Below are positions 33,270-42,626 of a stretch of 64,000 nucleotides of DNA, in pieces. The position numbers were made by a program, and so were the translations under genes. The stretch spans positions 620,001-684,000 of the forward strand of contig NZ_JAUSZH010000001.1 in assembly GCF_030817355.1 (NCBI RefSeq). The letters are read 5' to 3'. This stretch comes from Streptomyces sp. V1I1. Lineage in GTDB: Bacteria; Actinomycetota; Actinomycetes; Streptomycetales; Streptomycetaceae. The notes under the pieces are model-generated. The model had not been told where the DNA came from. It saw only the letters and a list, made by a program, of their open reading frames with translations, and did no database searches. The number at the start of each line of letters is the position of its first letter. Within the stretch, counting starts at the first letter, position 1.

Positions 33270-34349
33270 CTATGCGTCCGCGCGCAGCGGTTCGCCGACC
33301 TTGTGCAGGTGGGTCAGCGCCTGCCGGTAGGAGTCGACCAGCCCCGTCTCGGTGTACGAGACGGCGAGCGAGCGGCAGTGGGCGCGTACCAGCGGCTGGG
33401 CGAGCCTCAGGTGGGGACGAGGCATGCTCGGGAAGAGGTGGTGCTCGATCTGATAGTTGAGGCCGCCCAGGAACCAGTCCGTGACCAGGCCGCCGCGGAT
33501 ATTGCGGGAGGTGAGCACCTGCCGGCGCAGATGGCCCCAGCGCTCGCCGCTCTGCTCGTCGGGCACCTCCATGCCCTTGTGGTTCGGCGCGAAGGCCATG
33601 CCCAGGTGGAGGCCGAGCAGCATCTGGTGAACGAGCGCGAAGACGACGGCGTGGCCGAGCGGCATGGTGGTCAGCAGCAGGGTGACGTAGGCGCCGACAT
33701 GGGCGAGCAGCAGCAGGCCCTCGAGGGCGCGCTCGCGCCTGGGCTGGCGTGCGCCCGCCTCCTTGGAGAAGACGGCCTGGAATCCGTAGACCTTGAGCGC
33801 GATGCCTTCGAGGGTGGTCAGCGGGAAGAACAGCCAGGCCTGGTGACGGGTGAGCCAGCCGCGGATCCCGTCGCGGCCCTTGGCCTGCTTCTGCGTGAAG
33901 ACCAGGACCTCGGCGGCGACGTCCGGGTCCTTGTCCGTGTGGTTGGGATTGGCGTGGTGCCGGTTGTGCTTGTCGTTCCACCATTCCTGGCTCATGCCGA
34001 GGAGCACATTGGCGTGGATGAGCTGGATGACCCGGCTTCCCCGGCGGGCGCCGGTGATCTGGGAGTGTCCGGCGTCGTGGCCGAAGAAGGCGGTACGGGC
34101 GGACACCACTGCGAGCAGCGGCGCGAGCAGGAGCACCCACCAGGAGCCGCCGATCAGCGTCATGCCCGTGATCACAGCGGCGAGGCCGAGCAGGTTGACG
34201 GTGATGCCGCGTGTGTACCAGCCGGTGCGGCGCTCCAGGAGGCCCTGCTCCTTGACCTGCCGCAGGAGAGGCGCGAAGTCGCTCCCGGTGCTCCGCCGCG
34301 CTCCCTCGACAGGGGCAGGGGGTGCGAGGGTGGCGGTGGCCTGGGGCAT
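33270..34349 (-). CDS. Membrane fatty acid (acyl) desaturase
   Basis: 359 residues. Three histidine boxes for the di-iron site: HDAGH (91-95), HNRHH (128-132) and QIEHH near residue 305, with four TM helices between. The spacing and the cytochrome-b5-type QxxHH box match linoleoyl-CoA/delta-5-6 type desaturases of actinomycetes, which introduce double bases (C=C) into membrane acyl chains. Upstream palindromes at 34375 and 34406 may be operators. Confidence 0.9.
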   Translation of the reverse strand: MPQATATLAPPAPVEGARRSTGSDFAPLLRQVKEQGLLERRTGWYTRGITVNLLGLAAVITGMTLIGGSWWVLLLAPLLAVVSARTAFFGHDAGHSQITGARRGSRVIQLIHANVLLGMSQEWWNDKHNRHHANPNHTDKDPDVAAEVLVFTQKQAKGRDGIRGWLTRHQAWLFFPLTTLEGIALKVYGFQAVFSKEAGARQPRRERALEGLLLLAHVGAYVTLLLTTMPLGHAVVFALVHQMLLGLHLGMAFAPNHKGMEVPDEQSGERWGHLRRQVLTSRNIRGGLVTDWFLGGLNYQIEHHLFPSMPRPHLRLAQPLVRAHCRSLAVSYTETGLVDSYRQALTHLHKVGEPLRADA

Positions 34350-34374
34350 GCGGGGACTCCGGTCTGTAGGCCGT

Positions 34375-34415
34375 GCAAAGATTTGCTTCTGCGTTGACCT
34401 CAGCAAACGTACGTT
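34375..34415. promoter_or_regulatory. Two palindromes upstream of the desaturase gene
   Basis: GCAAAGATTTGC (34375-34386) and AACGTACGTT (34406-34415) are near-perfect dyads 26-57 bp before the desaturase ATG. Fatty-acid genes are commonly controlled by TetR-type repressors at such sites; which regulator binds here is unknown. Confidence 0.4.
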
Positions 34416-34619
34416 CCCGTGCCCCTTCGCGGCCATGATGCCAGCACCCGGACTTCGGCGGAGGAAGGCCCATGGGCCAAGGGTGGTGCTGACTGCACCC
34501 CGCCGGCTCGTCTCGTAGTGAGATACGTCACCGCCCTGCCGCATCCGTCCGGCGTCCGGTGTGGAGTACTCTCGGCGGCTCGGTCCGCAGTAGTCAAATT
34601 TGAGGAATGCGTCATAGCT

Positions 34620-37544
34620 GTGCACACGCCCCCCGCGGCAACGCCCTCCCCGGTCGCCGAACTGACCCGCTGCTCCGCGGTTTTCGTGCCCGCCGACCCG
34701 TCCCGCACCGGACGCGTCGCCTTCTGGCGTCCCGCTGGCGACGAGCCCCCGACCGCGCCCGGACCACGCTCGCACTCCGTCGAGCGACTCACCGTGGTCG
34801 GCGACGACGCCCGCCCTCGGGCCGTACGCGCGCTGCTGCTGCCGGTACGGGACGCGCTGCCGGTCCTCACCAGGGCACGGGTCGGCGCGGACGCCTCCCC
34901 CGCGGCCGCCTTCTGGGGCGCGGCGGCCGTCCTCGCCCTTCAACTCGCCGCACGCGGGCTGCTGTTGCCGGGCCTGACCGCTGCCGATCACGACGCCTGG
35001 CGGGTCGGGCCGCTCACCCCACAGGATCTGGAGCGGGTGCGTACGCTCGCGGCATCGATGCCGCCGGCCGCGCACGCCGTGCCGTTGGACGAGGCGGCCG
35101 ATCCCGTACTGCTGCCCGAACCGGAGCGGCTGCTGCGGGCGTTCCTGGACGCGGTCGCGGACGGTCTGCCGCGCACCCCCGCCGCGCCGATCGCCGCCGG
35201 AAGCCCCGCCTTCGCCGCGCCCGAGCCGCAGCACCTCCCCGACCAGCGCGCCTGGGCTGCGGTCGTCGCCGCGGGTCACGACGCGGGAGTACGGCTCTCC
35301 CTGCGCGTCGAACTGCCGGGGCTGGCAGAGGCCGAGGCGGACGGCGAAGGTCCGGTCTTCCGTGCCGTCCTGCAGATGCACAGTGTCAGCGATCCGACCG
35401 TCGTCATGGACGCCGCCGACGTCTGGGCAGGACGATCGGGGACGGCCTTCGGGCCGCGCGCCCGGATGGACGCCCTGCTGGCGCTGCGCCGCGCCGCCCG
35501 CGCATGGACGCCGCTCACCCCGCTGCTCCACGCCGCCGTGCCGGACGCCATCGAGCTCGCCGACGAGGAGGTCACCGAGCTCCTCGGCGAGGCGGCCAGG
35601 GCACTGGCGACGACCGGAGTGCAGGTGCACTGGCCCAAGGAGATGGCGCGCAAACTCACCGCGCGTGCCGTGATCGGCCCACCCGAGGAAATGGAGACCG
35701 AAGCCGAGACCGACGCGGAGACCAAGGGCCCGCGGAAGGACGATTCCGGGCTGCCCTCCTTCCTCTCCGCCGACGCCCTGCTGGCCTTCAACTGGTGGTT
35801 CGCGCTGGGCGATCAGCAGCTCACCCGCGCCGAGCTGGACCGCCTCGCCGAAGCCGGCAGGCCCGTCGTGCGCCTGCGCGACCAGTGGGTGCTCGTCGAC
35901 CCCGAAGAGGCCAGGCGCGCCCGCGAGAGCCAGGACCGCAAGCTGACTCCGGTCGACGCGCTCGGCGCCGCGTTGACCGGCTCGACCGAGGTCGACGGCC
36001 GCAGCGTCGACGTACAGGCATCCGGGTGGCTGGCGCGACTGCGCGACCGGCTCGCCGACCCCGAGGGCGGACAGCAGGAAATCGGCCAGCCGGCCGCGCT
36101 CGCCGCGACGCTGCGCGACTACCAGCTGCGGGGCCTCAACTGGCTGAACCGGATGACCTCGCTCGGCCTCGGCGGCTGTCTCGCCGACGACATGGGCCTG
36201 GGCAAGACCATCACGCTCATCGCGCTCCATCTCCACCGGCAGACCGACGCGTCGGCAGCGGGCCCCACGCTCGTCGTCTGCCCGACGTCTCTGATGGGCA
36301 ACTGGCAGCGGGAGATCGAGAGGTTCGCGCCGGGCACACCGGTACGGCGCTTCCACAGCACCTCGCGCGGTCTCGACTCGCTCGCGGACGGCGAGTTCGT
36401 ACTCACGACGTACGGCACGATGCGCCTGGACGCCGCGGTCCTCGCCAAAGTGCCCTGGGGCATGGTCGTCGCCGACGAGGCGCAGCACGTCAAGAACCCG
36501 TACTCCGCCACCGCCAAGCAGCTGCGCACCATCGGCGCGAAGGCGCGCGTCGCACTCAGCGGCACGCCCGTGGAGAACAACCTGTCCGAGCTGTGGGCGA
36601 TCCTCGACTGGACCACGCCCGGGCTGCTCGGCCGGCTCGGCACCTTCCGTACGCGCTACGCGCAGCCGGTGGAGGGCGGCAACGATCCCGCCGCCGCCCA
36701 GCGACTGGCCGCGCTGGTACGGCCGTTCCTGCTCCGTCGGCGCAAGTCCGACCCGGGCATCGCCCCCGAGCTGCCGCCCAAGACCGAGACCGACCGAGCC
36801 GTGTCACTGACCAAGGAGCAGACAGGACTGTACGAAGCGGTGGTACGGGAGACCCTCGCCGCGATCTCGGAGGCCGGCGGCATGGAGCGGCGCGGCCTGG
36901 TGGTGAAGCTGCTCACCGCGCTCAAGCAGATCTGCAACCACCCGGCGCAGTATTTGAAGGAGCACAGCCTGAAGGAGCACAGCCTGAAGGAGGTGCGGCC
37001 CCGGATCGCGGGCCGCTCCGGGAAGCTGGAGTTGCTGGACGAGCTGCTCGACACGATCCTGGCCGAGGACGCGAGCGTGCTGGTCTTCACCCAGTACGTG
37101 CAGATGGCGCGGCTGCTGGAACAGCATCTGGCGGCGCGCGGGGTGCGTACCCAGTTCCTGCACGGCGGCACGCCGATCGCCGAGCGCGAGGCGATGGTGA
37201 ACCGCTTCCAGGACGGTGAAGTGCCCGTCTTCCTGCTGTCGTTGAAGGCGGCGGGCACCGGGCTCAACCTCACCCGCGCCGAGCATGTCGTGCACTACGA
37301 CCGCTGGTGGAACCCGGCGGTCGAGGCGCAGGCCACCGACCGCGCGTACCGCATCGGCCAGCACCGCCCCGTGCAGGTCCACCGGCTGATCGCCGAGGGG
37401 ACCATCGAGGACCGGATCGCGGACATGCTGGCGCGCAAACGGGAGCTGGCGGACGCGGTACTCGGCTCCGGCGAGGCCGCGCTGACGGAACTGACCGACG
37501 CCGAGCTGGCGGATCTGGTGGAGCTGCGAGGGAGCGGGCGATGA
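34620..37544 (+). CDS. SNF2-family DNA helicase/translocase (HepA-like)
   Basis: 974 residues from GTG 34620 (GAGGA 13 bases upstream, somewhat distant). N-terminal half is the bacterial SNF2-associated region (FNWWFALGDQQLT), followed by the helicase core: motif I ADDMGLGKT with K529, motif II DEAQ at 619-622, LSGTPVENNLSELW, and the second lobe with VFTQYVQMARLLE, LLSLKAAGTGLNL, DRAYRIGQ. Likely remodels RNA polymerase or protein-DNA complexes. A 15-bp direct repeat (36954-36992) adds two LKEHS units between lobes. Operon with the SWIM gene (ATGA overlap at 37541-37544). Confidence 0.92.
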   Translation: MHTPPAATPSPVAELTRCSAVFVPADPSRTGRVAFWRPAGDEPPTAPGPRSHSVERLTVVGDDARPRAVRALLLPVRDALPVLTRARVGADASPAAAFWGAAAVLALQLAARGLLLPGLTAADHDAWRVGPLTPQDLERVRTLAASMPPAAHAVPLDEAADPVLLPEPERLLRAFLDAVADGLPRTPAAPIAAGSPAFAAPEPQHLPDQRAWAAVVAAGHDAGVRLSLRVELPGLAEAEADGEGPVFRAVLQMHSVSDPTVVMDAADVWAGRSGTAFGPRARMDALLALRRAARAWTPLTPLLHAAVPDAIELADEEVTELLGEAARALATTGVQVHWPKEMARKLTARAVIGPPEEMETEAETDAETKGPRKDDSGLPSFLSADALLAFNWWFALGDQQLTRAELDRLAEAGRPVVRLRDQWVLVDPEEARRARESQDRKLTPVDALGAALTGSTEVDGRSVDVQASGWLARLRDRLADPEGGQQEIGQPAALAATLRDYQLRGLNWLNRMTSLGLGGCLADDMGLGKTITLIALHLHRQTDASAAGPTLVVCPTSLMGNWQREIERFAPGTPVRRFHSTSRGLDSLADGEFVLTTYGTMRLDAAVLAKVPWGMVVADEAQHVKNPYSATAKQLRTIGAKARVALSGTPVENNLSELWAILDWTTPGLLGRLGTFRTRYAQPVEGGNDPAAAQRLAALVRPFLLRRRKSDPGIAPELPPKTETDRAVSLTKEQTGLYEAVVRETLAAISEAGGMERRGLVVKLLTALKQICNHPAQYLKEHSLKEHSLKEVRPRIAGRSGKLELLDELLDTILAEDASVLVFTQYVQMARLLEQHLAARGVRTQFLHGGTPIAEREAMVNRFQDGEVPVFLLSLKAAGTGLNLTRAEHVVHYDRWWNPAVEAQATDRAYRIGQHRPVQVHRLIAEGTIEDRIADMLARKRELADAVLGSGEAALTELTDAELADLVELRGSGR
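36954..36992. repeat. 15-bp in-frame repeat in the SNF2 gene
   Basis: CTGAAGGAGCACAGC is present twice (first copy TTG) with a partial third, giving LKEHS-LKEHS-LKEV in a surface linker of the helicase. Confidence 0.8.
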
Positions 37545-38899
37545 GCGGCGGGGACGAGATGGAGCGGACGTTCGCCGCGCTGCCGCCGGCGCGCGGACGT
37601 GGCTTCGCGCAGACCTGGTGGGGCCAGGCGTGGCTCAAGGCGCTGGAGGACACGGCGCTCGACGGCGAACAGCTGAAGCGGGGCCGCAGGCATGCGCGCG
37701 AGGGCGCGGTCGGTGCGGTGTCGGTGCGTCCCGGGCGGATCACCGCCGTCGTACGGGACCGGGACGGCACCGCGCAGCGCAGCGATGTGCTGCTGCAGGA
37801 GCTGACCGAGGCCGAGTGGGACCGGTTCCTGGACATGGCGGTCGACCGTGCGGGACACATCGCGGCGCTGCTTGACCGGGAAATGCCGCCGCACCTGGTG
37901 GAGGACGCGGCGGCTGCCGGGGTCGAACTCCTTCCGGGGATCGGCGACTTGGAGCCCGAGTGCGCGTGCGAGGCGTGGGACCACTGCCCGCACACGGCGG
38001 CCCTGTGCTACCAGGTGGCGCGGCTCCTGGACCAGGATCCGTTCGTGCTGCTGCTGATGCGCGGGCGCGGGGAGCGCAGGCTGCTGGACGAGTTGCAGAT
38101 ACGGAGCGTGGCTCGGGCGACTGCCTCGGCGGCGCCGGAGCACAAGAGTGAGCGGCCTGTGGGCGTGCGGGCCGACGAGGCGTTCGCGGCGGGGGACATC
38201 CTGCCGCCGCTGCCCGCTCCCCCACCGGTGCCCGACGAGCCCGGCCTGCCGCCCGCCCTGGACACCGAGACCGCTCCGGCGGCAGGTGTCGACCCCTCGG
38301 CACTGGAGTTCCTGGCCGCGGACGCGGCGGCGCGGGCGCACCGGATGCTCACGGAGGCGCTCTCGCCCGGGCACGGGCTTCAGCCGCCTGAGCCGGAGTT
38401 GAACCGGGACCAGGATGCGGTGCGGCTCGCGTCCGCGGCGCCCTCACCGGCGATCGCTGGTCGTCTGGCCGCGGGCACGGCCCGGCAGCGCGCCGAGCTG
38501 GAACTTGCCGTAAGCGCCTGGCAGTTCGGTGGTGTGGCCGCGCTCTCGGCGCTCGAGGAGGAGTGGACTCCGGAGCCCGAGGTCCTCGCCCGGACGACGA
38601 CAGCGCTCGCGGAGGCATGGGAGGAGGCGGACCGGCCTCAGTTGCGGGCGGCGGGCCCCGCCCGCTGGACGGTGGTGGGCGCGGAGGCGCAGCTGCGCCT
38701 GGGGCGGGACGGCCGCTGGTGGCCGTACCGCAAGGTGCGGGGCCGCTGGGCGCCGGCCGGGCCCGCGGACCACGATCCGGCGGCGGCGCTGGCGGGCGTC
38801 CTGGGCGAAACGGGCGAGACCGGCGCGCCGCCCCGGACCGGCGCGCTCGGCGGTACCGGCGCGCTGGGGGGTACCGGCGCACTCGGCGAAGCCGGCTGA
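37541..38899 (+). CDS. SWIM zinc-finger protein
   Basis: 452 residues. SWIM motif CxCxnCxH as ECACEAWDHCPHTAAL (about 145-160), a TWWGQAWLKALE start typical of the family, and a C-terminal low-complexity end with repeated GTGALG units. SWIM proteins are regularly encoded next to SNF2 ATPases in bacteria and are thought to help in DNA or protein binding for the pair. Start overlaps the SNF2 stop by four bases. Confidence 0.9.
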   Translation: MSGGDEMERTFAALPPARGRGFAQTWWGQAWLKALEDTALDGEQLKRGRRHAREGAVGAVSVRPGRITAVVRDRDGTAQRSDVLLQELTEAEWDRFLDMAVDRAGHIAALLDREMPPHLVEDAAAAGVELLPGIGDLEPECACEAWDHCPHTAALCYQVARLLDQDPFVLLLMRGRGERRLLDELQIRSVARATASAAPEHKSERPVGVRADEAFAAGDILPPLPAPPPVPDEPGLPPALDTETAPAAGVDPSALEFLAADAAARAHRMLTEALSPGHGLQPPEPELNRDQDAVRLASAAPSPAIAGRLAAGTARQRAELELAVSAWQFGGVAALSALEEEWTPEPEVLARTTTALAEAWEEADRPQLRAAGPARWTVVGAEAQLRLGRDGRWWPYRKVRGRWAPAGPADHDPAAALAGVLGETGETGAPPRTGALGGTGALGGTGALGEAG

Positions 38900-39075
38900 A
38901 CAGCCGTGCCGCGGCCGCTGCGCGGTGGAATGCCCGGATGACGTCCACGTTCGTCCCGGTACGGCGGTTCGGGGACAGCACCCTCCTGGTCACGTAACCC
39001 CGTCCCGGCCACGGCAGTTGGAGCTGGTGCGGCGGGAGATCCACATGCCCCCGCCCCCCACCAGGAGAGGCCCCC

Positions 39076-39657
39076 ATGGACCGTAGACGACTGATTCAGG
39101 GTGCCGCCGCCGCGGCCACCGCCGGCGTGCTGCTGCCTGCCGCCCGTGCGTATGCGTCCACCCGGGCGAACACCGACTATCCGTCAGCGCACTGGGCGCC
39201 GGCCTCGGTCTCCAACTACACGGTCTCCAGCCGTCCTTCGGAGTATCCGGTGCAGTATGTGGTCATCCATGTGACGCAGGTGACCTTCGCCGTCACGCTG
39301 GGGATCTTCCAGAACCCGGCCAAGAAGGTCTCCGCGCACTATGTGGTGCGCTCGTCGGACGGCGTTGTCGCACAGTGCGTACAGGAGCGCAACGTCGCCT
39401 GGCACGCCGGCAATTGGGACTACAACACGCGCAGCATCGGCATCGAGCACGAGGGCTGGGTGGATCAGCCGAAGTACTTCACGCACGCACTGTACGAGCA
39501 GTCCGCGGCGCTCACCGCCTCGGTCTGCGACCGGTACGGCATCCCCAAGGACCGGGCGCACATCATCGGCCACAACGAGGTGCCCGGCGCCACCCACACC
39601 GACCCGGGACCGCTGTGGGACTGGACGCGCTATATCCGCCTGGTCAACTTCGCCTGA
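39076..39657 (+). CDS. Tat-exported N-acetylmuramoyl-L-alanine amidase (Amidase_2/PGRP fold)
   Basis: 193 residues. Twin-arginine signal RRRLIQGAAAAATAG. Zinc-amidase fold with the first His in VVIHVTQ, HYVVRSSDGVVAQCV, HAGNWDYNTRSIGIEHEG, IIGHNEVPGATHTDPG carrying the remaining ligands. It cleaves the lactyl-amide bond between MurNAc and L-Ala in peptidoglycan. Single gene; GGAGAGG ribosome site. No extra wall-binding domain. Confidence 0.9.
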   Translation: MDRRRLIQGAAAAATAGVLLPAARAYASTRANTDYPSAHWAPASVSNYTVSSRPSEYPVQYVVIHVTQVTFAVTLGIFQNPAKKVSAHYVVRSSDGVVAQCVQERNVAWHAGNWDYNTRSIGIEHEGWVDQPKYFTHALYEQSAALTASVCDRYGIPKDRAHIIGHNEVPGATHTDPGPLWDWTRYIRLVNFA

Positions 39658-39714
39658 CGCGGGGGCGCTTGTCGCCATTCGCCGATGGGGTCACGATGGG
39701 CTCAGGAGGCCGAG

Positions 39715-40968
39715 GTGAGCGACGCATGGGTGGCCCTTGAGTCCGGCGCGGATCCGACGGAGCGGATCGCCGTGCTGCGCAGGGCGTACGACTCGTATCT
39801 GACCGCGGGACGGGTCGAACGGCCGGTCCGTTCCGTTGTGGCCGATTCCTGGCGGCGTTCGGCGCGCGCCCATGTCAGCCCGGAGGGCACAGCGGGCGTC
39901 GAGCTGGACGCCGACGCGCTGGCGGCGTACCGCGGGAGCCATCCGCTGGCGCGGGTTATGCCGCTGGTGCGGGAGCTGATGGGTGCGTACGCCATGGACG
40001 GCGAGCATCTGGTCGCGGTGTGCGACGCGCACGGTCGGCTGCTGTGGGTCGAAGGGCCTGACGCCACGCGCCGGAAGGCGGACCGGATGAACTTCGTGCC
40101 GGGTGCCCGCTGGGCCGAGGCGGTCGCCGGTACGAACGCCCCGGGCACGGCGATCACCCTGGACCGGCCCGTACAGGTCTTCGCCGCCGAGCACTTCCGG
40201 CGGCCGGTGCAGGCCTGGACGTGCGCGGCGGCACCGATCCACGATCCGGCCACCGGGCGGCTGCTCGGCGCGGTGGACATCACCGGCGGTGACCGGCTTG
40301 CGCATCCGCACAGCCTCGCGTTCGTGGGGGCGGTGGCACGGGCCGCCGAGTCACAGCTGGCGCTGCTCGCCCCGCCGCCCGCCGTCGGCCGGGTACAGCT
40401 GTCGGCGCTGGGGCGGGACGAGGCGCTGCTGGTGGCGGGCGGCCGCAAGGCGCGCCTGAGCCGCCGGCACAGCGAGATCCTCGTGGTGCTGGCTCACCGC
40501 CCGGAGGGCGTCGGCGGCGACGAGCTGCTGATGGAGCTGTACGAGGACGAGTCGGTCACCCCGGTGACGCTGCGGGCGGAGCTGTCCCGGCTGCGCGGGC
40601 TGCTGGGCCCTGAGCTGCTGCGCTCGCGCCCGTACCGGCTCGCGGTACCCGTCGACGCGGACTTCGACACGATGGCGCGGCGGCTGGCGTCGGGGGCGGT
40701 GACCGGGGCGCTGAGCGCGTACGCCGGTCCACTGCTGCCCGCCTCGCAGGCGCCCGCGGTGGCGCGGCTGCGCCGCCGACTGGAGGACCAGCTGCGGGCG
40801 GCGCTGATCGCGCGCGGCGATCCGGGGCTGCTGGCGGACTGGGCGTACAGCCCGTGGGGCGAGGACGACCTCCCGGTGTGGCGGGCGCTGGCCGCCGCGC
40901 TCCCCGTACAGCAGCGTCCGTCCGCACTCGCGCGCGTACACGAACTGGATGCCTGGCAGGGGTCGTGA
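39715..40968 (+). CDS. GAF-domain transcriptional regulator
   Basis: 417 residues from GTG 39715 (AGGAGG 5 bases upstream). N-terminal region with SVVADSWRRSARAHVSPEG, as in AcoR-type regulators, a GAF sensor (about 80-215: VCDAHGRLLWVEGP, AVAGTNAPGTAI, AAPIHDPATGRLLGAVDITGG), and a C-terminal winged helix (about 235-330: LSRRHSEILVVLAHRPEG, LSRLRGLLG) rather than a Fis HTH. Such regulators accompany ExaC-type aldehyde dehydrogenases in Streptomyces. It probably controls the aldehyde/choline genes that follow. Confidence 0.85.
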   Translation: MSDAWVALESGADPTERIAVLRRAYDSYLTAGRVERPVRSVVADSWRRSARAHVSPEGTAGVELDADALAAYRGSHPLARVMPLVRELMGAYAMDGEHLVAVCDAHGRLLWVEGPDATRRKADRMNFVPGARWAEAVAGTNAPGTAITLDRPVQVFAAEHFRRPVQAWTCAAAPIHDPATGRLLGAVDITGGDRLAHPHSLAFVGAVARAAESQLALLAPPPAVGRVQLSALGRDEALLVAGGRKARLSRRHSEILVVLAHRPEGVGGDELLMELYEDESVTPVTLRAELSRLRGLLGPELLRSRPYRLAVPVDADFDTMARRLASGAVTGALSAYAGPLLPASQAPAVARLRRRLEDQLRAALIARGDPGLLADWAYSPWGEDDLPVWRALAAALPVQQRPSALARVHELDAWQGS

Positions 40969-41156
40969 CGACTGCCGCCCGGCGCACGCCAGACCGCATT
41001 CGAACACATGGACGGCGCATTTTCCCCACCCAATGACGGCTCCCGCACTGCGAAAGGGGCCCGATCTCCTTACTGTCAATGGTGGGGGCACCACGGGGCA
41101 TGCGTCCGGCCGGGCCCGTGCCGGGTGCCCGCTCATCCGAAGCCGGAGGAGTCCCC

Positions 41157-42626
41157 ATGCCGGAGCTGTTCATCGGCGGTAAGTGGACCGCCGCGGTCGA
41201 CGGGCATGTTCGTGAGATCCGCTGCCCTGCGGACGGCACCCTTGTCGCGACCGTAGACGAGGCGGGGCCGAAGGACGCCGTGGCGGCGATCGCCGCGGCC
41301 CGTGACGCCTTCGACCGCGGACCGTGGCCCGGCACCCCGGCCGCTGAGCGCGGCCGGCTGCTGCTGCGCGTGGCCGACCTGCTGGAACGCGACAAGGACG
41401 CACTCGCCCGCGCCGAATCCCTGGACACCGGGAAGCGGCTGGTGGAGAGCGAGTACGACATGGACGACATCGCCAAGTGCTTCCGCTACTTCGGCAATCT
41501 GACGGCGTCCGGCGGCAGCGACCGGATCGTCGACACCGGCAATCCGGAGGCGGACAGCCGGGTGGTGCACGAGCCGGTCGGCGTATGCGCGCTGATCACT
41601 CCATGGAACTATCCGCTGCTGCAGACCGCCTGGAAGGTCGCCCCGGCGCTCGGCGCGGGCAACACCTTCGTCCTCAAGCCCAGCGAGCTGACCCCGCACA
41701 CCGCGATCATTCTGATGCGCCTGCTGACCGAGGCGGGGCTGCCGGACGGGGTGGCCAATCTGGTGCTGGGTGCGGGTCCCACGGTCGGCGCGCCACTCAC
41801 AGCAGACCCGCGGGTCGATCTGGTGTCGTTCACCGGCGGGCTCCTGACCGGGCGCCGCATCATGGCCGCCGCCGCGCCCACCGTGAAGAAGGTCGCCCTG
41901 GAGCTGGGCGGCAAGAACCCCAACATCGTCTTCGCCGACGCCGACTTCGACGCCGCGGTCGACTACGCGCTGATGGCGGTGTTCCTGCACTCCGGGCAGG
42001 TCTGCTCGGCCGGGGCGCGGCTGCTGGTCCAGGAAGAGCTGCACGACAGGTTCGTCGACGCGGTGGTGGCGCAGGCGCAGGAGATCCGGCTCGGCGGCCC
42101 GTTCGACCAGAACGCCCGCACGGGGCCGCTGATCTCCGCCGCCCATCGCGACAAGGTCGAGGCCTATGTCGCGGCGGGCATCGCCGAGGGCGCCGTGCTG
42201 CGCTGCGGCGGCGCGCGGCCCGACGACCCGGCTCTGCAGGACGGCTTCTACTACCCGCCGACCGTGCTGGACGAGTGCACACCGGGCATGTCGGTGGTGA
42301 CCGACGAGTCGTTCGGCCCGGTCCTCACCGTCGAGCGGTTCCGCGACGAGAGGGAAGCGGTCGCGCTGGCCAACGACACCGTCTACGGGCTTGCCGGGGC
42401 GGTCTGGTCGCAGGACGTCGGCCGGGCGCACCGGGTCGCCTCCCAGCTGCGCGCCGGAACCGTATGGATCAACGACTTCCATCCGTACGTCCCGCAGGCG
42501 GAGTGGGGCGGTATGAAACAGTCCGGCTTCGGCCGCGAACTGGGCCCCGCGGGTCTCGCGGAGTACCAGGAAGCCAAGCACATCTGGCGCAACCTCGCCC
42601 CCCGCCCCCAGAGGTGGTTCGCATGA
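41157..42626 (+). CDS. Aldehyde dehydrogenase, betaine-aldehyde/aminoaldehyde type
   Basis: 489 residues from ATG 41157 (GGAGGA). NAD-binding PWNYPLLQTAWKVAPAL, catalytic Glu in LELGGKNPN, catalytic Cys in SGQVCSAGARL, ESFGPVLTV, and KQSGFGRELG. The sequence and its gene neighbours (permease, choline oxidase) suggest oxidation of betaine aldehyde or a similar aminoaldehyde. Overlaps the permease start by four bases (42623-42626). Confidence 0.85.
   Translation: MPELFIGGKWTAAVDGHVREIRCPADGTLVATVDEAGPKDAVAAIAAARDAFDRGPWPGTPAAERGRLLLRVADLLERDKDALARAESLDTGKRLVESEYDMDDIAKCFRYFGNLTASGGSDRIVDTGNPEADSRVVHEPVGVCALITPWNYPLLQTAWKVAPALGAGNTFVLKPSELTPHTAIILMRLLTEAGLPDGVANLVLGAGPTVGAPLTADPRVDLVSFTGGLLTGRRIMAAAAPTVKKVALELGGKNPNIVFADADFDAAVDYALMAVFLHSGQVCSAGARLLVQEELHDRFVDAVVAQAQEIRLGGPFDQNARTGPLISAAHRDKVEAYVAAGIAEGAVLRCGGARPDDPALQDGFYYPPTVLDECTPGMSVVTDESFGPVLTVERFRDEREAVALANDTVYGLAGAVWSQDVGRAHRVASQLRAGTVWINDFHPYVPQAEWGGMKQSGFGRELGPAGLAEYQEAKHIWRNLAPRPQRWFA

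Noticed and set aside
33270..36488. Minus-strand open frame of 1072 codons joining the desaturase to an upstream extension
   Set aside because: Only the part from ATG 34349 matches the desaturase family; the rest is antisense to the SNF2 gene.
41133..42581. Minus-strand 482-codon frame within the aldehyde dehydrogenase
   Set aside because: Complement of a clear ALDH gene; no start signal or domain.
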